The notes: generated from the letters alone by a model not told the origin. Shown: positions 15,684 through 24,974, counted from the first letter of the stretch. The stretch is DNA of 64,000 nt from CAYRGG01 sp964423745 (GCA_964423745.1 CAYRGG010000002.1:91116-155115), one strand, 5' to 3'. Numbers and translations are program-made.

Positions 15684-16856
15684 TCATCGCAGTTGAGTGC
15701 GCAGCCAAGTGAGGGATGCCGCATTCCTTTCCAGCAAATTATCTATACTACCTGCCTCATGCCAGCGGTCGATTTGACGGATGCCGAGAAATGGTTCTGG
15801 CACAGATTCACCAAAGCCATTGCGCTCTATCATGACTGCGTTGTCCGCCAGCGGGTTATCAGCGGCGAGCAACTGAAGTCTAGCCTGCAAAAGCAAATAG
15901 TCGCGAATTTGCTCGTTGAATTGGCGTAGTCTTTTGGCGGGTTTAGGCGCATTGCCACCATCCTCAAATATCTCTGTCAACATGCGGCCGCTGCCAGGAC
16001 CAGGGTTAGGGGAATCGACGTCGAGCACAGCGGCCATGGTAGGCACAATATCGATGATTTCCGCATAGGGAATCGTATGGTTTGCCCGAACCCCTGGTCC
16101 ACAGATAATCATCGGCGTCTGCCAGCTCTGTTCATCGCTGGGAAGATGCCAACCATACCGGCTTTGGCCGTCTGCCATAAACACGAAAAATGTGCTCTGC
16201 CAACGGTCGAGTTGTTGCATTTTGTCTATGAATCGACCCAATTGCCGATCGGCTTCCTCGGTTGCAGTTCGATAGGGACTTTCTGGATGCCAAATGTCGG
16301 CTTGATAGGCGACGTCATCGGCAGCGTTAATGGTTTGAAAACCAGCCCGACCCACATCTTGAAGCTGGATACGGTAGAACACGGGATCATAGCGATCTAG
16401 GCGTTCAAGAATGGTGTCGGTGAGTTCGCGATCCGAGGTATCCACTAAATCAACGATGTCGAAACCCGGACTCAGCGTGTCATAGGCTTTTGAACCGGTG
16501 GCGATAGCGGTATTCGCTTCCCGAGGAAACTGGTGTTGCAGCATCGGTTGTCCCTCACGCAAAAAGAGGTTACCCGTCATGGTTATTGGATTAGGTAACG
16601 ACGTGGAGTGCATAAGTCCATAGCTGTCTGACTTGGGATGCCAGGGATAGATCATTACCGCATCTTCTACTTGAGTACATGTTTGCTTTAACCGTTGCAA
16701 CGTCGGTAGCTGGAAGCGATCAATGGCGTCTGGATGCAGACCATCAAAGTAGTAAAGCACAGCGCGTTCAGCCGGTGTCACTGCTCCAGCGATGAGGGGA
16801 CTTGTCAATAAGCCAAGGACAAGTGCTACTAATGGTAGAAAATCGGCGTTACGCAT
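15684..16856 (-). CDS. Exported alkaline-phosphatase-superfamily phosphohydrolase
   Basis: A 390-residue protein with an N-terminal signal peptide (hydrophobic LPLVALVLGLLTSPLIAGA, about residues 6-24). It belongs to the type I phosphodiesterase/nucleotide pyrophosphatase group: the first metal Asp is in LYYFDGLHPDAI, the nucleophile is probably the Thr in NPITMTGN, and later ligands lie in QLQDVGRAG, FMADGQSRYGWH and the following region. The usual TADHG motif is replaced by MADGQSRYGWH. It could act on phosphodiesters or sulfates in the periplasm; substrate unknown. It is divergent from the LysR gene, with a 214-bp gap, which raises the possibility of LysR control. Confidence 0.8.
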   Translation of the reverse strand: MRNADFLPLVALVLGLLTSPLIAGAVTPAERAVLYYFDGLHPDAIDRFQLPTLQRLKQTCTQVEDAVMIYPWHPKSDSYGLMHSTSLPNPITMTGNLFLREGQPMLQHQFPREANTAIATGSKAYDTLSPGFDIVDLVDTSDRELTDTILERLDRYDPVFYRIQLQDVGRAGFQTINAADDVAYQADIWHPESPYRTATEEADRQLGRFIDKMQQLDRWQSTFFVFMADGQSRYGWHLPSDEQSWQTPMIICGPGVRANHTIPYAEIIDIVPTMAAVLDVDSPNPGPGSGRMLTEIFEDGGNAPKPAKRLRQFNEQIRDYLLLQARLQLLAADNPLADNAVMIERNGFGESVPEPFLGIRQIDRWHEAGSIDNLLERNAASLTWLRTQLR

Positions 16857-17070
16857 GGGTTGTCTCCAGTCAACGTTGGAAAGCTATTAATTCACTAACA
16901 CAGCAATCTGTATGAGATATCGCCAAAATGCCGTTTGATAGGCTTATGCTCAGCGATAATCAAACAATCGGCGTGTACGTCGTAAGGGTTGCAACCAGGT
17001 GTCAGAATAGGCGTAAAATAAATATCTTTCCAATATGATTTATATATTTTTTGATACTTAAAAAATATCT

Positions 17071-17961
17071 ATGCTAGAAATACGTCAGCTTCGCCAATTC
17101 GTCGCTGTGGCAGAGGAGTGTCATTTCGGTCGTGCCGCTGCACGATTGCATATGGCGCAACCGCCTCTGAGTCAGGCTATTCAACGCTTGGAAAAAAAAT
17201 TAGGGGTAGACTTATTCGAAAGAAAAAAACGTGGATTCTCGTTGACTGCGGCGGGACAGGCGCTGTTAAGGGAAGCACAAACGGTAATCGCTGGTGCGCA
17301 GCGTGCCGCTGCACGAACTCAGCAAGTAGCGTTTGGCGAACGCGGTCGTTTAAGTATCGGTTTTGTGAGTGCGGCGCTTTATCAAATCCTGCCGGCAGCT
17401 TTGCGTCTGTTTCGTCAGCGGTTTCCAGGGGCCGATATACGCCTGCAAGAACTATCGACTAACGAACAACTGCAGGTGTTACAAACAGGTTCCATTGATG
17501 TGGGTTTTATTCATCCGCCTCTGCCTTTGTTGGAAGGCTGTGAAACTGTGAGTCTTGGTCGTGATCCATTAATGGCAGCCTTAACGGCAGACCATGTTTT
17601 TGCTAAAGCCAACTCAATACCCTTTAGTGCGCTAGCCAAGGAGCCATTTGTGCTATTTCCTCGAACCCAAGGTCCTAGTTTGTTTAGTGCGATTGAGCGG
17701 GCTTGTTTTGAAGTTGGCGTGATACTCAATGTAGTTACCGAAGCCACTCGTATCCATACTCAGTTAAGCTTAGTCGCTACGGGCCTCGGTGTAACCTTAG
17801 TTCCAGCATCCGCACGCAGCCTACGGGTTGACGGCGTTGTTTATCGCCCAATTGCGGATCGGCCAGAGAGCTTCTTTTTAGAGCTTTGTATGCTTTGCTA
17901 CCGTCCCAACCAAAATTCCCTGGTAAGCAGTTTTAAGCAAATTGTGCAGAGCTTTTGCTAA
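17071..17961 (+). CDS. LysR-family transcriptional regulator
   Basis: A 296-residue LTTR. Residues 1-60 are a typical winged helix-turn-helix (LRQFVAVAEECHFGRAAARLHM, then QPPLSQAIQRLEKKLGVDLFER), and the rest is the two-subdomain effector-binding region (LRLFRQRFPGADIRLQEL onward). It is divergent from the phosphohydrolase gene, and LTTRs often control a divergent neighbour. The effector cannot be inferred. It has no close neighbour on its own strand except the Uma2 gene 134 bp downstream, which has its own inverted repeat. Confidence 0.93.
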   Translation: MLEIRQLRQFVAVAEECHFGRAAARLHMAQPPLSQAIQRLEKKLGVDLFERKKRGFSLTAAGQALLREAQTVIAGAQRAAARTQQVAFGERGRLSIGFVSAALYQILPAALRLFRQRFPGADIRLQELSTNEQLQVLQTGSIDVGFIHPPLPLLEGCETVSLGRDPLMAALTADHVFAKANSIPFSALAKEPFVLFPRTQGPSLFSAIERACFEVGVILNVVTEATRIHTQLSLVATGLGVTLVPASARSLRVDGVVYRPIADRPESFFLELCMLCYRPNQNSLVSSFKQIVQSFC

Positions 17962-18039
17962 AGTAAAAAGTGATTTTATGGTCGGATAAACGTAGGATAT
18001 ACTCTTCACTCGTTGTTTACATCAATTTTGGTGCAAGGG

Positions 18040-18066
18040 TGTTAGCATTTTTCTAGCTAGCTAACA
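18040..18066. promoter_or_regulatory. Inverted repeat upstream of the Uma2 gene
   Basis: TGTTAGC and GCTAACA flank a spacer that itself contains CTAGCTAG. It ends 29 bases before the Uma2 ATG and could be an operator or a short hairpin terminator of the LysR gene, since a short TTTTT precedes it only weakly. Confidence 0.3.
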
Positions 18067-18095
18067 GCCGTCTGAGTTCGATAAAAAATGCAGTT

Positions 18096-18647
18096 ATGAA
18101 TACAGATCTTGATACGATTATAGAAGCGTTATATCGCATACCTGAAGACGGTAAGGCCGAGATTGTAAATGATGAGATTATCCAGATGCCGCCAACCGGA
18201 GCTACGCCAGGCCGTGGTGGCGGTAAGATATATCGTAGTCTCGATGATTATGAGCGCAGCACCGGCAGAGGCTATGCTTTTCCTGATAACGTAGGGTTTA
18301 TTGTGGATTTGCCCCATAGAACATCATTTAGTCCCGATGCGGCCTTCTATGTGGGGGAATTAAAAGGTGGAGAATTCCTTAAAGGTGCGCCTATCTTTGC
18401 TGTTGAAGTACGCAGTAAGCAGGACTATGGCTCTAGAGCAGAGCGCAAAATTGCTCAAAAAAGAGCAGATTATTTCGCCTGTGGAACCCTGGTTTTTTGG
18501 GATGTAGATGTGCTGCGTGACAAAGTGGTGCGGGTTTATCGCGCAACTGATCCTAATAAGTCAACGGTTTATCGTCAAAGCGATATGGCAGAGGCCGAAC
18601 CCGCGCTTCCGGGTTGGTCTATGTCTGTTGATGACTTCATCTCGTAA
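18096..18647 (+). CDS. Uma2-family (DUF820) putative restriction-type endonuclease
   Basis: A 183-residue Uma2 protein with a predicted PD-(D/E)xK nuclease fold. The conserved Asp is in SFSPDAAFYV, and the catalytic Glu and following positive residues are in IFAVEVRSKQDYGSRAERK, after which comes the family motif KRADYFACGTLVFWDVD. The N-terminal region (IEALYRIPEDGKAEIVNDEII) is the usual Uma2 start. These genes occur in many copies in cyanobacteria and some sulfur bacteria. No partner methylase is nearby, and the biological role of the family is unclear. Confidence 0.9.
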   Translation: MNTDLDTIIEALYRIPEDGKAEIVNDEIIQMPPTGATPGRGGGKIYRSLDDYERSTGRGYAFPDNVGFIVDLPHRTSFSPDAAFYVGELKGGEFLKGAPIFAVEVRSKQDYGSRAERKIAQKRADYFACGTLVFWDVDVLRDKVVRVYRATDPNKSTVYRQSDMAEAEPALPGWSMSVDDFIS

Positions 18648-18773
18648 TACGCCTTTGCTGATCTAAATAATACAATAAGCATTGAAACCAAGTTATTGAA
18701 TTAGGGTCAAGCTTGTCAACTTCATTTAGCCACGATTTACGGATTCAAAACTCTCAACTGCTCCACAAAATCC

Positions 18774-20087
18774 TTATCTATTCAGCACTGCTAAATCGGA
18801 TATTGCCACCTGACCCGTTCCCAAGGATGTCATATACCCCATCACATTATCAGGATGGTATTGCAACCCGTCTAACGATTGGTCTGGACCCATAGAGATG
18901 GGTGCGGTGGCCTCGTTTAATGTCCAAGGTTCCGGGTGACTGCCTTCGGGTTTTTCATCGATGGTGGGGTAGGGTAGCTGTTGGGTTGCGGCTGCCTGAC
19001 GATAGAAGTCGGGGCGATAAATCTTAGCTACTGTTGCTTGCAGATTTACGGGAAAGTCGATCTGTCCCCAGCGGTACATTTCACTCAACAACAAAATCCC
19101 ATGAGAGTACCAAGGAAAGGTGGCGGCATAACGATAAAAAACATTGAAATCGGGTAACTGAACAGGTGATTCGTCCAAGGTAAGAGCAAGTCTACCACTC
19201 AACGCCGGTTCAATGACCTCAGTAGGCGCATCAACATAGTCCGGTTGGGCGAGCAGATGAACTGCCTCTAGGCGATTTTCCCATTTATCTAGCCAAAGGG
19301 CGGCTTGCAGAAGAGATCGCAGCACAGCCTGGTGGGTATTAGGAAACCGTTCTGCCCAAATGCGATGGACACCAAATACCTTTTCCGGATGATTATTCCA
19401 TAAGTCATAACTAGTGATAGCGATGCGTCCGAGACCTTGTTGTACCGCCAAGCTATTCCAAGGTTCGCCCACGCAGTACCCATCGATGGCGCCACTTTCG
19501 AGAGCGGCTACCATCTGATGGGGAGGAATAACAATAATGCGCACCTGACGATCAGGGTCTAGCCCACCGCTCACCAGCCAACGCCGCAGCAGATAGTGAT
19601 GGGAAGAAAAAGGGAAAACCATGGCGAAGGTAAGGGGTGAGCAGTCCGTCTTTTGGTCGGTTTTTGCCACCTTTTGGAGTGCCTGCGCCGAGCGGGAAGG
19701 CATGATGCTAAGCTCGCTGTCTGCTGCGGCCATACGCTCAAAAAGGTTATTGGACACGGTAATGGCATTACCGCCAAGTCCTAGGCTGAAGGCGGTCACC
19801 ATGGGTGTTTTGACGGACCCAACACCGAGCGTGGCGGCGATGGGCAACGCTGCCAGCATATGAGCACCATCGAGAAGCCCTATGCCTACCTTATCGCGAA
19901 TACTGGCCCAAGAATTTTCCCGCGATAACGTGACTGTTAAACCATTTTCGGCGAAGTAACCCTTCTCTAATGCGACTACCAATGGCGCACAGTCGGTCAG
20001 CGGAATAAAGCCCAAGGTAATGTGGGTTTTTTCCGGCTCATTGCCAGAGGCAGGGGATGAAGGGGGCTGGGAAGCAGTTAGCGTCAT
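18774..20087 (-). CDS. nasS: NasS-type nitrate sensor (CmpA/NrtA-like)
   Basis: A 437-residue protein homologous to NrtA/CmpA nitrate-binding proteins (THITLGFIPLTDCAPLVVALEKGYFAENGL at the start, IVIPPHQMVAALESGAIDGYCVGEPWN in the middle). It has no signal peptide and no adjacent permease or ATPase genes, which marks it as the cytoplasmic sensor NasS rather than a transport component. In known systems NasS binds NasT without nitrate and releases it with nitrate, letting NasT antiterminate the nas operon. It lies 114 bp downstream of nasT on the same strand. Its likely target is the leader at 9857-9971. Confidence 0.88.
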   Translation of the reverse strand: MTLTASQPPSSPASGNEPEKTHITLGFIPLTDCAPLVVALEKGYFAENGLTVTLSRENSWASIRDKVGIGLLDGAHMLAALPIAATLGVGSVKTPMVTAFSLGLGGNAITVSNNLFERMAAADSELSIMPSRSAQALQKVAKTDQKTDCSPLTFAMVFPFSSHHYLLRRWLVSGGLDPDRQVRIIVIPPHQMVAALESGAIDGYCVGEPWNSLAVQQGLGRIAITSYDLWNNHPEKVFGVHRIWAERFPNTHQAVLRSLLQAALWLDKWENRLEAVHLLAQPDYVDAPTEVIEPALSGRLALTLDESPVQLPDFNVFYRYAATFPWYSHGILLLSEMYRWGQIDFPVNLQATVAKIYRPDFYRQAAATQQLPYPTIDEKPEGSHPEPWTLNEATAPISMGPDQSLDGLQYHPDNVMGYMTSLGTGQVAISDLAVLNR

Positions 20088-20201
20088 GATACGAGGACTC
20101 CAACAGGGCAGCTAATCCCTGTGAATTTTTTGCCTTCTCCTGTTACGCCATTGTGCATTGCCATAGAGTGTCGCCTTAAGATGGTGCAAAGCTAACCAGG
20201 T

Positions 20202-20783
20202 CTAGCCGAGGAGTTCCATTACATCGATCACATTTTGCGCCACTTCGCCTAAGCGCTGATTACGATCCATGGCCATCTTACGCAGAGCCCGGTAGGCTTC
20301 CTGCTCGTTTAACTGTTTTTTCTGCATCAACAAGCCTTTGGCTTTTTCGATGACCTTGCGTTCAGCAAGTTTGCTGCGGGTTTCTGCTAATTCTTGACGT
20401 AGCGCTTGAAATTCGCGAAATCGAGCAATGGCTACTTCCACCAGGGGTTTCAGTCGATCCGGGTTCAGGCCATCCACTACGTAAGCGCTCACACCGGCAT
20501 GGATTGCACTCTCGGTGGTTGCTTGATCACTGCGTTCGGCAAACATAACGATGGGTTTAGGTTGATCTTGGTTAATAGAGCGCAAACTTTCCAGCGTGTC
20601 CCGGCTCGGAGATTCTAGATCAATCAGAATGATATCGGGCCTAACCTGGCTTACCTGCTCTAAAAGGTTTTCAGTACCGTCTAGTTGAGCAACGACCTGG
20701 TGATCAGCATCTTTTAAAGCTTGCGTCAGGATAGCTAAACGACCCCGGTTTTCGTCGACAAGCATTACACGCAGGGGTTTCAA
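20202..20783 (-). CDS. nasT: NasT-type ANTAR antiterminator
   Basis: A 193-residue response-regulator-like protein. The N-terminal receiver domain (VMLVDENRGRLAILTQAL, DIILIDLESPSRDTL) is degenerate around the usual acidic pocket. The C-terminal ANTAR domain is clear: LAERKVIEKAKGLLMQKKQLNEQEAYRALRKMAMDRNQRLGEVAQNVID. ANTAR domains bind tandem hexaloop RNA hairpins to prevent termination. With NasS downstream, this is the nitrate/nitrite-responsive NasS-NasT pair. A sigma54-like promoter lies 53-68 bases upstream of its ATG. Confidence 0.93.
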   Translation of the reverse strand: MKPLRVMLVDENRGRLAILTQALKDADHQVVAQLDGTENLLEQVSQVRPDIILIDLESPSRDTLESLRSINQDQPKPIVMFAERSDQATTESAIHAGVSAYVVDGLNPDRLKPLVEVAIARFREFQALRQELAETRSKLAERKVIEKAKGLLMQKKQLNEQEAYRALRKMAMDRNQRLGEVAQNVIDVMELLG

Positions 20784-20835
20784 GGTGCCATTGTCCTGGT
20801 GGGTTCCGCACTACAATTGTAAACAAACCACTTTT

Positions 20836-20851
20836 AGCAATATGCATACCA
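20836..20851 (-). promoter_or_regulatory. Sigma54-type promoter of nasT-nasS
   Basis: Minus strand TGGTATGCATATTGCT fits TGGCAYRN4TTGCW with a single deviation (T for C in the -24 element). The predicted start is near 20824, giving a leader of about 40 bases. It sits in the 82-bp gap between chrA and nasT. Confidence 0.6.
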
Positions 20852-20865
20852 ATTTGAGCTATGGT

Positions 20866-22257
20866 CTAACTTGCCCCAAAAAATGGCATAAGCAGGTGAT
20901 AGGACAATCCTACTGCTGCACAAATGCCAATCAGCGGGATAATGCCCATTTGAAAACGAAACAGTAGCACAAAAGCCCCAAGACCGATGACCGCCGCCAC
21001 GCCTTCAAAGGGACCGTCAAACCCTTGAGGCCACAGCACGTAGTAAGCAAAAAACAAAGCGAGATTGATAATAACGCCCACCACGGCAGCGGTGATGGCC
21101 ACCAGTGGTGCGGCAAACTTAACATCGTGACGGCTTGCTTCCACCAACGGTCCACCCAAAAAGATAAACAAAAAAGACGGTAAAAAGGTAAAAAAGGTGG
21201 CCACAGATGCCCCCACTATGGCGGCGAGCAAGACGCTATCAGGGCCAAACACCGCATGGTTCCAACCTCCTAAAAAACCTACGAAGGCTACCACCATGAT
21301 GAGGGGGCCAGGGGTTGTCTCGCCCAGAGCAAGGCCATCGATCATCTGCGGACCCGATAACCATTGGTAGGTTTCTACGCCACCCTGGAAGACGTAAGGC
21401 AGTACCGCATAGGCGCCGCCAAAAGTCACCAGGGCTGCTTTGGTAAAAAACCAACCCATTTGGGTGAAGGTGCCTTGCCAACCCCATAGGACAATCAAAA
21501 TACCTAATGTGACCATCCATAGACCTAATCCGATGGCGGCAAAGCGCAGGGTGTGCGCCCAGCTAAAGTGGGTATGGGGTGGCGCTGGGGTGTCGTCATC
21601 AATCAGTGCCGGACCGTAGTCTTTATCACCCGAGTTTTTTCGACCGCCTACTCTGAAACTGTCCGGGGACAGTCGGCTCCCCAGGTAACCTATCAATCCA
21701 GCGCCTAGAACAATTGCCGGAAACGGAATCTGCAAGGCAAAAATAGCCACAAATGCCATGGCTGCCAGTCCCCATAGCAAAGGGGTTCGCAACGCTCGGG
21801 AGCCAATACGCCAAGCCGCAAAGACAACGATGGCGGTCACTGCGGGTTTAATGCCATAGAGAATACCCGCTACGGCCGTGACATCTCCAAAGACTAGGTA
21901 AATCCAGGCTAGAGTGCTTAATAACAGCAGCGACGGTAAGAGAAATAAACTACCGGCGACAATGCCACCCCAAGTGCCGTGCATCAACCAACCCATATAA
22001 GTCGCCAACTGTTGCGCTTCGGGTCCGGGCAACACCATGGTGTAATTTAGAGCGTGCAAGAACCGGTGCTCCGAGATCCAGCGTTGGCGCTCCACCAGTT
22101 CTTGGTGCATCATGCTGATCTGACCGGCAGGTCCACCGAAGCTTATAAAGCCAAGCTTTAGCCAATAGAGAAATGCTTGTGCGCGAGGTGGTGCAGTGGT
22201 TGATTGTCCGGTGATAGAGGGGGTGGCTGCGGAGGCAGGAGACGTGCTTGCCATCAA
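20866..22257 (-). CDS. chrA: ChrA-type chromate transporter
   Basis: A 463-residue inner-membrane protein made of two homologous chromate-transport domains. Each starts with the amphipathic signature: FLYWLKLGFISFGGPAGQISMMHQELVE in the first half and GWFFTKAALVTFGGAYAVLP in the second. The first half contains the typical LPGPEAQQLATYMGWLMHGTWGG. This is the long-chain CHR family thought to export chromate. It is on the same strand as nasT-nasS but separated by a promoter. No chrB regulator is adjacent. Confidence 0.93.
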   Translation of the reverse strand: MMASTSPASAATPSITGQSTTAPPRAQAFLYWLKLGFISFGGPAGQISMMHQELVERQRWISEHRFLHALNYTMVLPGPEAQQLATYMGWLMHGTWGGIVAGSLFLLPSLLLLSTLAWIYLVFGDVTAVAGILYGIKPAVTAIVVFAAWRIGSRALRTPLLWGLAAMAFVAIFALQIPFPAIVLGAGLIGYLGSRLSPDSFRVGGRKNSGDKDYGPALIDDDTPAPPHTHFSWAHTLRFAAIGLGLWMVTLGILIVLWGWQGTFTQMGWFFTKAALVTFGGAYAVLPYVFQGGVETYQWLSGPQMIDGLALGETTPGPLIMVVAFVGFLGGWNHAVFGPDSVLLAAIVGASVATFFTFLPSFLFIFLGGPLVEASRHDVKFAAPLVAITAAVVGVIINLALFFAYYVLWPQGFDGPFEGVAAVIGLGAFVLLFRFQMGIIPLIGICAAVGLSYHLLMPFFGAS

Positions 22258-22343
22258 TCAGTATCCTCGCTTACGATCCCCTTAACGGATCGAGGTTATG
22301 TAAAAAAAGTGTAAGTGATCTATATGACGACGGTAATACGCTA

Positions 22344-23030
22344 GTGGACACAAATTTTTGGCATACGCGCTGGGAAAAGGATGAAATCGCTTTTCATCAG
22401 CATAACATCAATTTGCATCTACAGACCTTCTGGCAGCGGCTAGCGCCATCGCAAACAGGGGGATGCGTGTTTGTGCCCCTGTGTGGCAAAAGCCGCGATA
22501 TGGTCTGGCTGGCCCAGCAAGGGTACGATGTTTTAGGCGTCGAGTTAAGCCCTGTCGCTGTGCAAAGCTTTTTTACGGAAACTGGATTGATGCCCTATGT
22601 GCATCAAGATAGTACCTTCCAAATTTGGCAAGCAGACCGCTTTACGTTGTTATGTGGGGATTTTTTTGCCGTCGATAGGGCCTTACTACAAGATGTCGTG
22701 GCCGTCTACGATCGCGCTTCACTGATTGCTTTTCCGCCTGCCATGCGTAGGGCGTATGCCGAGCACTTGAGAGATATTTTACCTACTGGTGCGCCACTTT
22801 TGTTAGTAACCTTGGAATATGCAGAAGACGCCATGAATGGGCCGCCATTCTCGGTCACGGAAACGGAAGTGCGAGATTTATATGGTGATGATTATGCTAT
22901 AGAGCGTATCTACGTCCACGATGCCTTGTCGGAGAGTCCACGTTTCCAACAAAAGGGTCTCAGGTATTTGACGGAAAAAGTTTATCGTTTGCAGTGCAGG
23001 GCTGGCGTTGAGAACGACAGTACCTTATGA
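22344..23030 (+). CDS. Thiopurine S-methyltransferase-like SAM methyltransferase
   Basis: The protein from a GTG at 22344 starts VDTNFWHTRWEKDEIAFHQ, matching the conserved TPMT N-terminus, and continues with the SAM-binding CVFVPLCGKSRDMVWLAQQGYDVLGVELS, about 228 residues in all (usual size about 218). A longer frame exists from an ATG at 22248, but it overlaps chrA and adds non-conserved residues, so I prefer the GTG despite a weak ribosome site. Bacterial homologues can methylate selenium/tellurium compounds or thiols. The stop overlaps the following MFS gene by four bases (ATGA), so the two are co-expressed. Confidence 0.85.
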   Translation: MDTNFWHTRWEKDEIAFHQHNINLHLQTFWQRLAPSQTGGCVFVPLCGKSRDMVWLAQQGYDVLGVELSPVAVQSFFTETGLMPYVHQDSTFQIWQADRFTLLCGDFFAVDRALLQDVVAVYDRASLIAFPPAMRRAYAEHLRDILPTGAPLLLVTLEYAEDAMNGPPFSVTETEVRDLYGDDYAIERIYVHDALSESPRFQQKGLRYLTEKVYRLQCRAGVENDSTL

Positions 23031-24280
23031 CTCAGCACGCTGCAGCTGTTACTCCTGCTACAACAGTGCTATTGCTGCGGGTTTTCTTGCCCTTCGCCAG
23101 CGGCTATTTCTTGTCTTACCTGTATCGCACGGTCAATGCTGTTATTGCGCCTGATCTCGTCGCGTCGTTGGGTCTCAATGCCGGTGATCTGGGACTTCTC
23201 ACCAGCGCCTATTTTTTAACCTTCGCGGTGTTTCAATTACCCCTAGGTATGTTATTGGATCGCTTTGGACCACGCCGGGTGGAGGCTGTCTTGTTGTTGT
23301 TCGCAGCCCTGGGCGCACTGCTTTTCGCCATAAGCGATGGTCCAATTGGCCTTGTGATAGGGCGAGGGTTAATTGGACTCGGGGTATCTGCCTGCTTGAT
23401 GGCCAGCTTTAAGGCGTTTGTGATTTGGTTTCCTTCGCCACGGTTGCCTGCCGTGAATGGTTGGGTTTTGGCCGCCGGTGGATTGGGTGCGCTGACGGCA
23501 ACCACGCCGGTGGAAACCGCGCTGCAATTTATAGATTGGCGTATGCTGTTCGTCGTATTGAGTTTAGCCACCCTAATAATAGCGGCTGGCATTTTTTTAG
23601 TGGTTCCAGAACGGTCAGGTTATCAACAGCAACCCATTGCCCTGCAATCCCCTTGGCAGGGATTACAACAGGTTTTAAGAAGCCGCTATTTTTGGCGTAT
23701 TGCTCCGTTCACCACCTTCTCTCAAGCTGCTTTTTTAGCTATACAAGGTCTTTGGGCAGGGCCCTGGCTAAGAGACGTGGCGGGTCTACAGCGGAGTGTA
23801 GTGGCCGTGAATTTATTGCTGATTGCCGCCGCTATGGTGGCCGGTTTTCTGGGCATGGGCACCCTGGCGTATCGATTGAGTCAGATGGGCGTCAAACCTA
23901 TTCTGGTAGCGAGCACGGGTATGGTTATCTTTATGTTGGTACAGCTAGCTTTAATATTAGGCCCATCTAGCGCCATACTGCCCCTATGGATCCTATGGAT
24001 TCTATGGATAGGATTTGGCTTTTTTGGCACCTCAGCCGTCGTAATGTATGCCGTGTTATCCCAAGCATTTCCGGGTGAATTAACCGGGCGTGTCAATACC
24101 GCTCTTAACCTATTAGTATTTACAGCCGCCTTTGCCGGACAGTGGGGTATTGGGGCCATTATCGATGTATGGACTGGCAAAAACGGCGGTTATCATCCAC
24201 AAGGGTATCAAGTGGCCTTCGCCGCTGTTCTGGTGCTGCAGATGATGACCTTTGGTTGGTTTGTGTTAGGAAAAAAATAA
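23027..24280 (+). CDS. MFS transporter
   Basis: A 417-residue, 12-TM major facilitator. It has the N-terminal FASGYFLSYLYRTVNAVIAPDLV, a loop 2-3 motif as QLPLGMLLDRFGPRRVEAVLL, and a repeated hydrophobic pattern to the C-terminus. It is translationally coupled to the TPMT-like methyltransferase (ATGA overlap), which suggests export or uptake of the methyltransferase substrate or product, but the substrate is unknown. Confidence 0.88.
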   Translation: MTQHAAAVTPATTVLLLRVFLPFASGYFLSYLYRTVNAVIAPDLVASLGLNAGDLGLLTSAYFLTFAVFQLPLGMLLDRFGPRRVEAVLLLFAALGALLFAISDGPIGLVIGRGLIGLGVSACLMASFKAFVIWFPSPRLPAVNGWVLAAGGLGALTATTPVETALQFIDWRMLFVVLSLATLIIAAGIFLVVPERSGYQQQPIALQSPWQGLQQVLRSRYFWRIAPFTTFSQAAFLAIQGLWAGPWLRDVAGLQRSVVAVNLLLIAAAMVAGFLGMGTLAYRLSQMGVKPILVASTGMVIFMLVQLALILGPSSAILPLWILWILWIGFGFFGTSAVVMYAVLSQAFPGELTGRVNTALNLLVFTAAFAGQWGIGAIIDVWTGKNGGYHPQGYQVAFAAVLVLQMMTFGWFVLGKK

Positions 24281-24316
24281 ATCCTGCTGCCTGGAATGTA
24301 CAAGATCATCCTAGCA

Positions 24317-24380
24317 GGAGGTGGTATCACCTCCCATGATTTTGCTCTGGCTTTAACATGAGTTAGGTGCTACCACCTCC
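24317..24380. promoter_or_regulatory. Inverted repeats between convergent MFS and phasin genes
   Basis: GGAGGTGGTA (24317-24326) is complemented by TACCACCTCC (24371-24380). The left arm can also fold on itself (GGAGGTG, GTAT, CACCTCC). It probably forms a bidirectional transcription end between the two converging genes, but there is no clear T-run. Confidence 0.4.
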
Positions 24381-24397
24381 GTGACAGCCAAATAAAT

Positions 24398-24856
24398 CTA
24401 TTGGGGGTTTTTGCCCATTAGTCCTTTAAGTTCTTCAAGGCTTTCCGTAAAACGTTTGTTCATGACCTCAAAGGCTTCGGTGTTGGTCTTGCTGACCATT
24501 TCGGCCAGTTCGCGCATGTTACCGAGAGCTTTATCAAAGGCTTGCTTGACAATTTCAGCTTGTTTGGCGCCCATTTCCTGAGGGTTATTAGTGCTGCTAG
24601 CGCTAAATTCTTGTGCCAGGTTTGAGACTTCGTGAAAAGATTGTGCCATGATTTCTGCCTGGCGTTTGGCAACCGATTGCATGCCGTCAATGGCAGCTTT
24701 ATTAGCTGCGGTTACGGCTTCAATATTTTTGCGTTGGGCTTCCATCAAGGCATTGACATCGATACCAGGCACCTTGAGGTCTTGCATTATTTGACTAACA
24801 TCGAATTTGCCAAAGTCCATGTTTGCGAAGGGATTAAAGGAATTGTTATCAGCCAT
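24398..24856 (-). CDS. Phasin family protein
   Basis: A 152-residue, largely helical protein with the phasin core DVNALMEAQRKNIEAVTAANKAAIDGMQSVAKRQAEIM and a C-terminal heptad-rich region. Phasins coat polyhydroxyalkanoate granules and influence their number and size. No pha synthase gene lies in the window. It starts after an AGGAGAT ribosome site. It is monocistronic as far as can be seen. Family assignment is strong; a PHA role is by family. Confidence 0.9.
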   Translation of the reverse strand: MADNNSFNPFANMDFGKFDVSQIMQDLKVPGIDVNALMEAQRKNIEAVTAANKAAIDGMQSVAKRQAEIMAQSFHEVSNLAQEFSASSTNNPQEMGAKQAEIVKQAFDKALGNMRELAEMVSKTNTEAFEVMNKRFTESLEELKGLMGKNPQ

Positions 24857-24974
24857 AGTGTTGATCTCCTAAAGTGAAGGTGATTGTTGCGGTGCAGCAT
24901 GCATTCTCTGGAGTTAAATTGATTCTGTCAATATATTGCACTGCAATAATTTAGTTTGTTGTCTACTTATTTAT

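Noticed and set aside
18774..20087. Nitrate ABC transporter binding protein
   Set aside because: No signal peptide and no permease or ATPase genes nearby; pairing with an ANTAR protein identifies it as NasS.
22248..22343. N-terminal extension of the TPMT-like methyltransferase
   Set aside because: Overlaps chrA and precedes the conserved NFWHxRW start, which begins at the GTG at 22344.
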